Source: Mastigamoeba balamuthi
Taxonomy: Eukaryota; Evosea; Mastigamoebida; Mastigamoebidae
Assembly (NCBI GenBank): GCA_902651635.1
Contig: CACRSC010001917.1
Span: 962,419-1,026,418 of the forward strand
Reading direction: 5' to 3'
Length of the DNA: 64,000 nt
A program made the translations under genes and the position numbers. Under the pieces are notes generated by a model. It was not told where the DNA came from. It did not search any database and worked only from the letters and a program-made list of their open reading frames with translations. Shown one piece after another: positions 63,492 to 64,000 of the stretch; the first letter of the stretch is position 1, and each line of letters begins with the position of its first letter.

Positions 63492-64000
63492 ATGTACAAC
63501 GTTGTGCATGGAGTGAAGCTGCAGCTCTGCCAGTGGACGGGCGAGACGATCAAGAAGAGGTTCAGGATGCCCCTGCCTCGTAACAAGGGCTGGACTGGCT
63601 GTTATGGCTCGCCCGGGGTGGTGGTCTCGGCCATCGTGCAGAACGGCAACAACACGGGCCTGTCTGTGGACGAGATCAACGAGCAGATTGACATGTTCGA
63701 GTCGAGCCTAAGGAGGGAGCCCGGGTTCGAGCAGGTCAAGTTCACCATCATCCCGGCCCCCAACTACAAGCTGCTGAAGAACTGGGGCGGCAACCTTACC
63801 CTCGAGGAGTTCCACCAGCAGTACCAGCATGACGAGAGTGTCGACATGTACAAGCAGGTCATTCCGGACAAGATGTACACCGAGACGTTTGTGGACGTGG
63901 ACACCGAGCAGGCCCCTGCCCGGGCTCCTGCCGAGACCACTGCAGATGAGGGCACTGGTACGGACTCAGACTCTGACTCTGAGAGGCAGCCCAACGCACC
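63492..64000 (+). CDS. Element protein, partial, cut by the window end
   Basis: Starts MYNVVHGVKLQLCQWTGETI about 50 bp after the HUH candidate and stays open to the window edge (169 residues seen). A beta-rich N-terminal part (GVVVSAIVQNGNN) and Asp/Ser-rich end (TDSDSDSER). No family recognised. Confidence 0.5.
   Translation, partial: MYNVVHGVKLQLCQWTGETIKKRFRMPLPRNKGWTGCYGSPGVVVSAIVQNGNNTGLSVDEINEQIDMFESSLRREPGFEQVKFTIIPAPNYKLLKNWGGNLTLEEFHQQYQHDESVDMYKQVIPDKMYTETFVDVDTEQAPARAPAETTADEGTGTDSDSDSERQPNA

Larger units (their letters stand above)
59100..64000. mobile_element. Virus-derived element (mriyavirus/yaravirus- or Polinton-like virus type), continues past the window
   Basis: GC near 50% or lower against above 60% in host genes, genes tightly packed on both strands, no host introns seen. 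Parts: GRF zinc-finger protein, small membrane protein, A32/FtsK-HerA-type packaging ATPase, collagen-tailed protein, two small membrane/secreted proteins, a small coiled-coil protein, a candidate HUH endonuclease and a partial unknown protein. A packaging ATPase with a HUH replication nuclease is the set reported for mriyaviruses (small relatives of giant viruses). Polinton-like viruses share the ATPase. No capsid gene is visible, so the assignment is provisional. Most frames are open, which suggests a young insertion. It looks partly broken, with about two breaks. Confidence 0.6.

Noticed and set aside
1-64000. tRNA or rRNA genes, CRISPR arrays
   Set aside because: No GGTTCRANYCC-type B box with a foldable cloverleaf and no regular short repeat-spacer array was found by reading the window.

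Overview
The window is nuclear DNA of a unicellular eukaryote. The host genes are GC-rich (by eye above 60%), closely packed on both strands, and split by many short GT-AG introns, from about 29 to about 350 nt. Gene content is eukaryotic: a 26S proteasome base subunit, PCNA, UCH-L3, an SR-tailed cyclophilin, a RhoGEF, a prominin and a BAP31-like ER protein. A CCDC42/DUF4200-type coiled-coil protein suggests a species that builds cilia or flagella at some stage. I cannot name the lineage. A GC-rich flagellate or amoeboflagellate would fit, and the DH-PH-DH RhoGEF leans towards Amorphea-like protists.

Layout. 1-15 kb: the end of an unknown gene, a coiled-coil protein, an SLC10/SBF-type carrier, BAP31-like, PSMD1/Rpn2, PCNA, an unknown gene with a paralogue 13 kb away, and a secreted DPP5-like S9 peptidase. 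15.15-19.39 kb: a gene-free block with lower GC and very few CG dinucleotides, which looks like a degraded and probably once-methylated relic. 19.4-33.4 kb: UCH-L3, a secreted GH127-like glycosidase with unusual base composition, the second paralogue, a PLP-binding YggS/PLPBP protein, a secreted DUF218 protein, a CAMK-type kinase, an unknown gene and an SLC35F6-like transporter. 33.9-55.4 kb: an alanine/glutamine-rich nuclear-type protein, the RhoGEF, the CCDC42-like protein, a Cys-rich type I membrane protein, a UBA protein, a possible LEA2-like membrane protein, the SR-cyclophilin, prominin, a nitroreductase and a secreted TAP-like alpha/beta hydrolase.

55.5-64 kb is accessory. Base composition falls and families become obscure: an unclassified protein, a possible clan-CD (caspase/CHAT-like) protein beside a copy of a ~140 bp dispersed repeat, an unclassified reverse-strand gene, and then, from about 59.2 kb to the window end, a virus-derived element. 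That element carries a GRF zinc-finger protein, an A32/FtsK-HerA-type packaging ATPase, a collagen-tailed protein, small membrane and coiled-coil proteins and a candidate HUH endonuclease. The combination recalls small nucleocytoviricot-like viruses (mriyavirus/yaravirus type) or Polinton-like viruses. It runs off the right edge, so its size and capsid genes are not visible, and parts of it look broken.

The host genes do not form one pathway. They are housekeeping, secretory and cytoskeletal genes in a compact genome. The notable parts are the two silenced or foreign blocks, the shared repeat and the possible caspase-fold gene at the element's edge.
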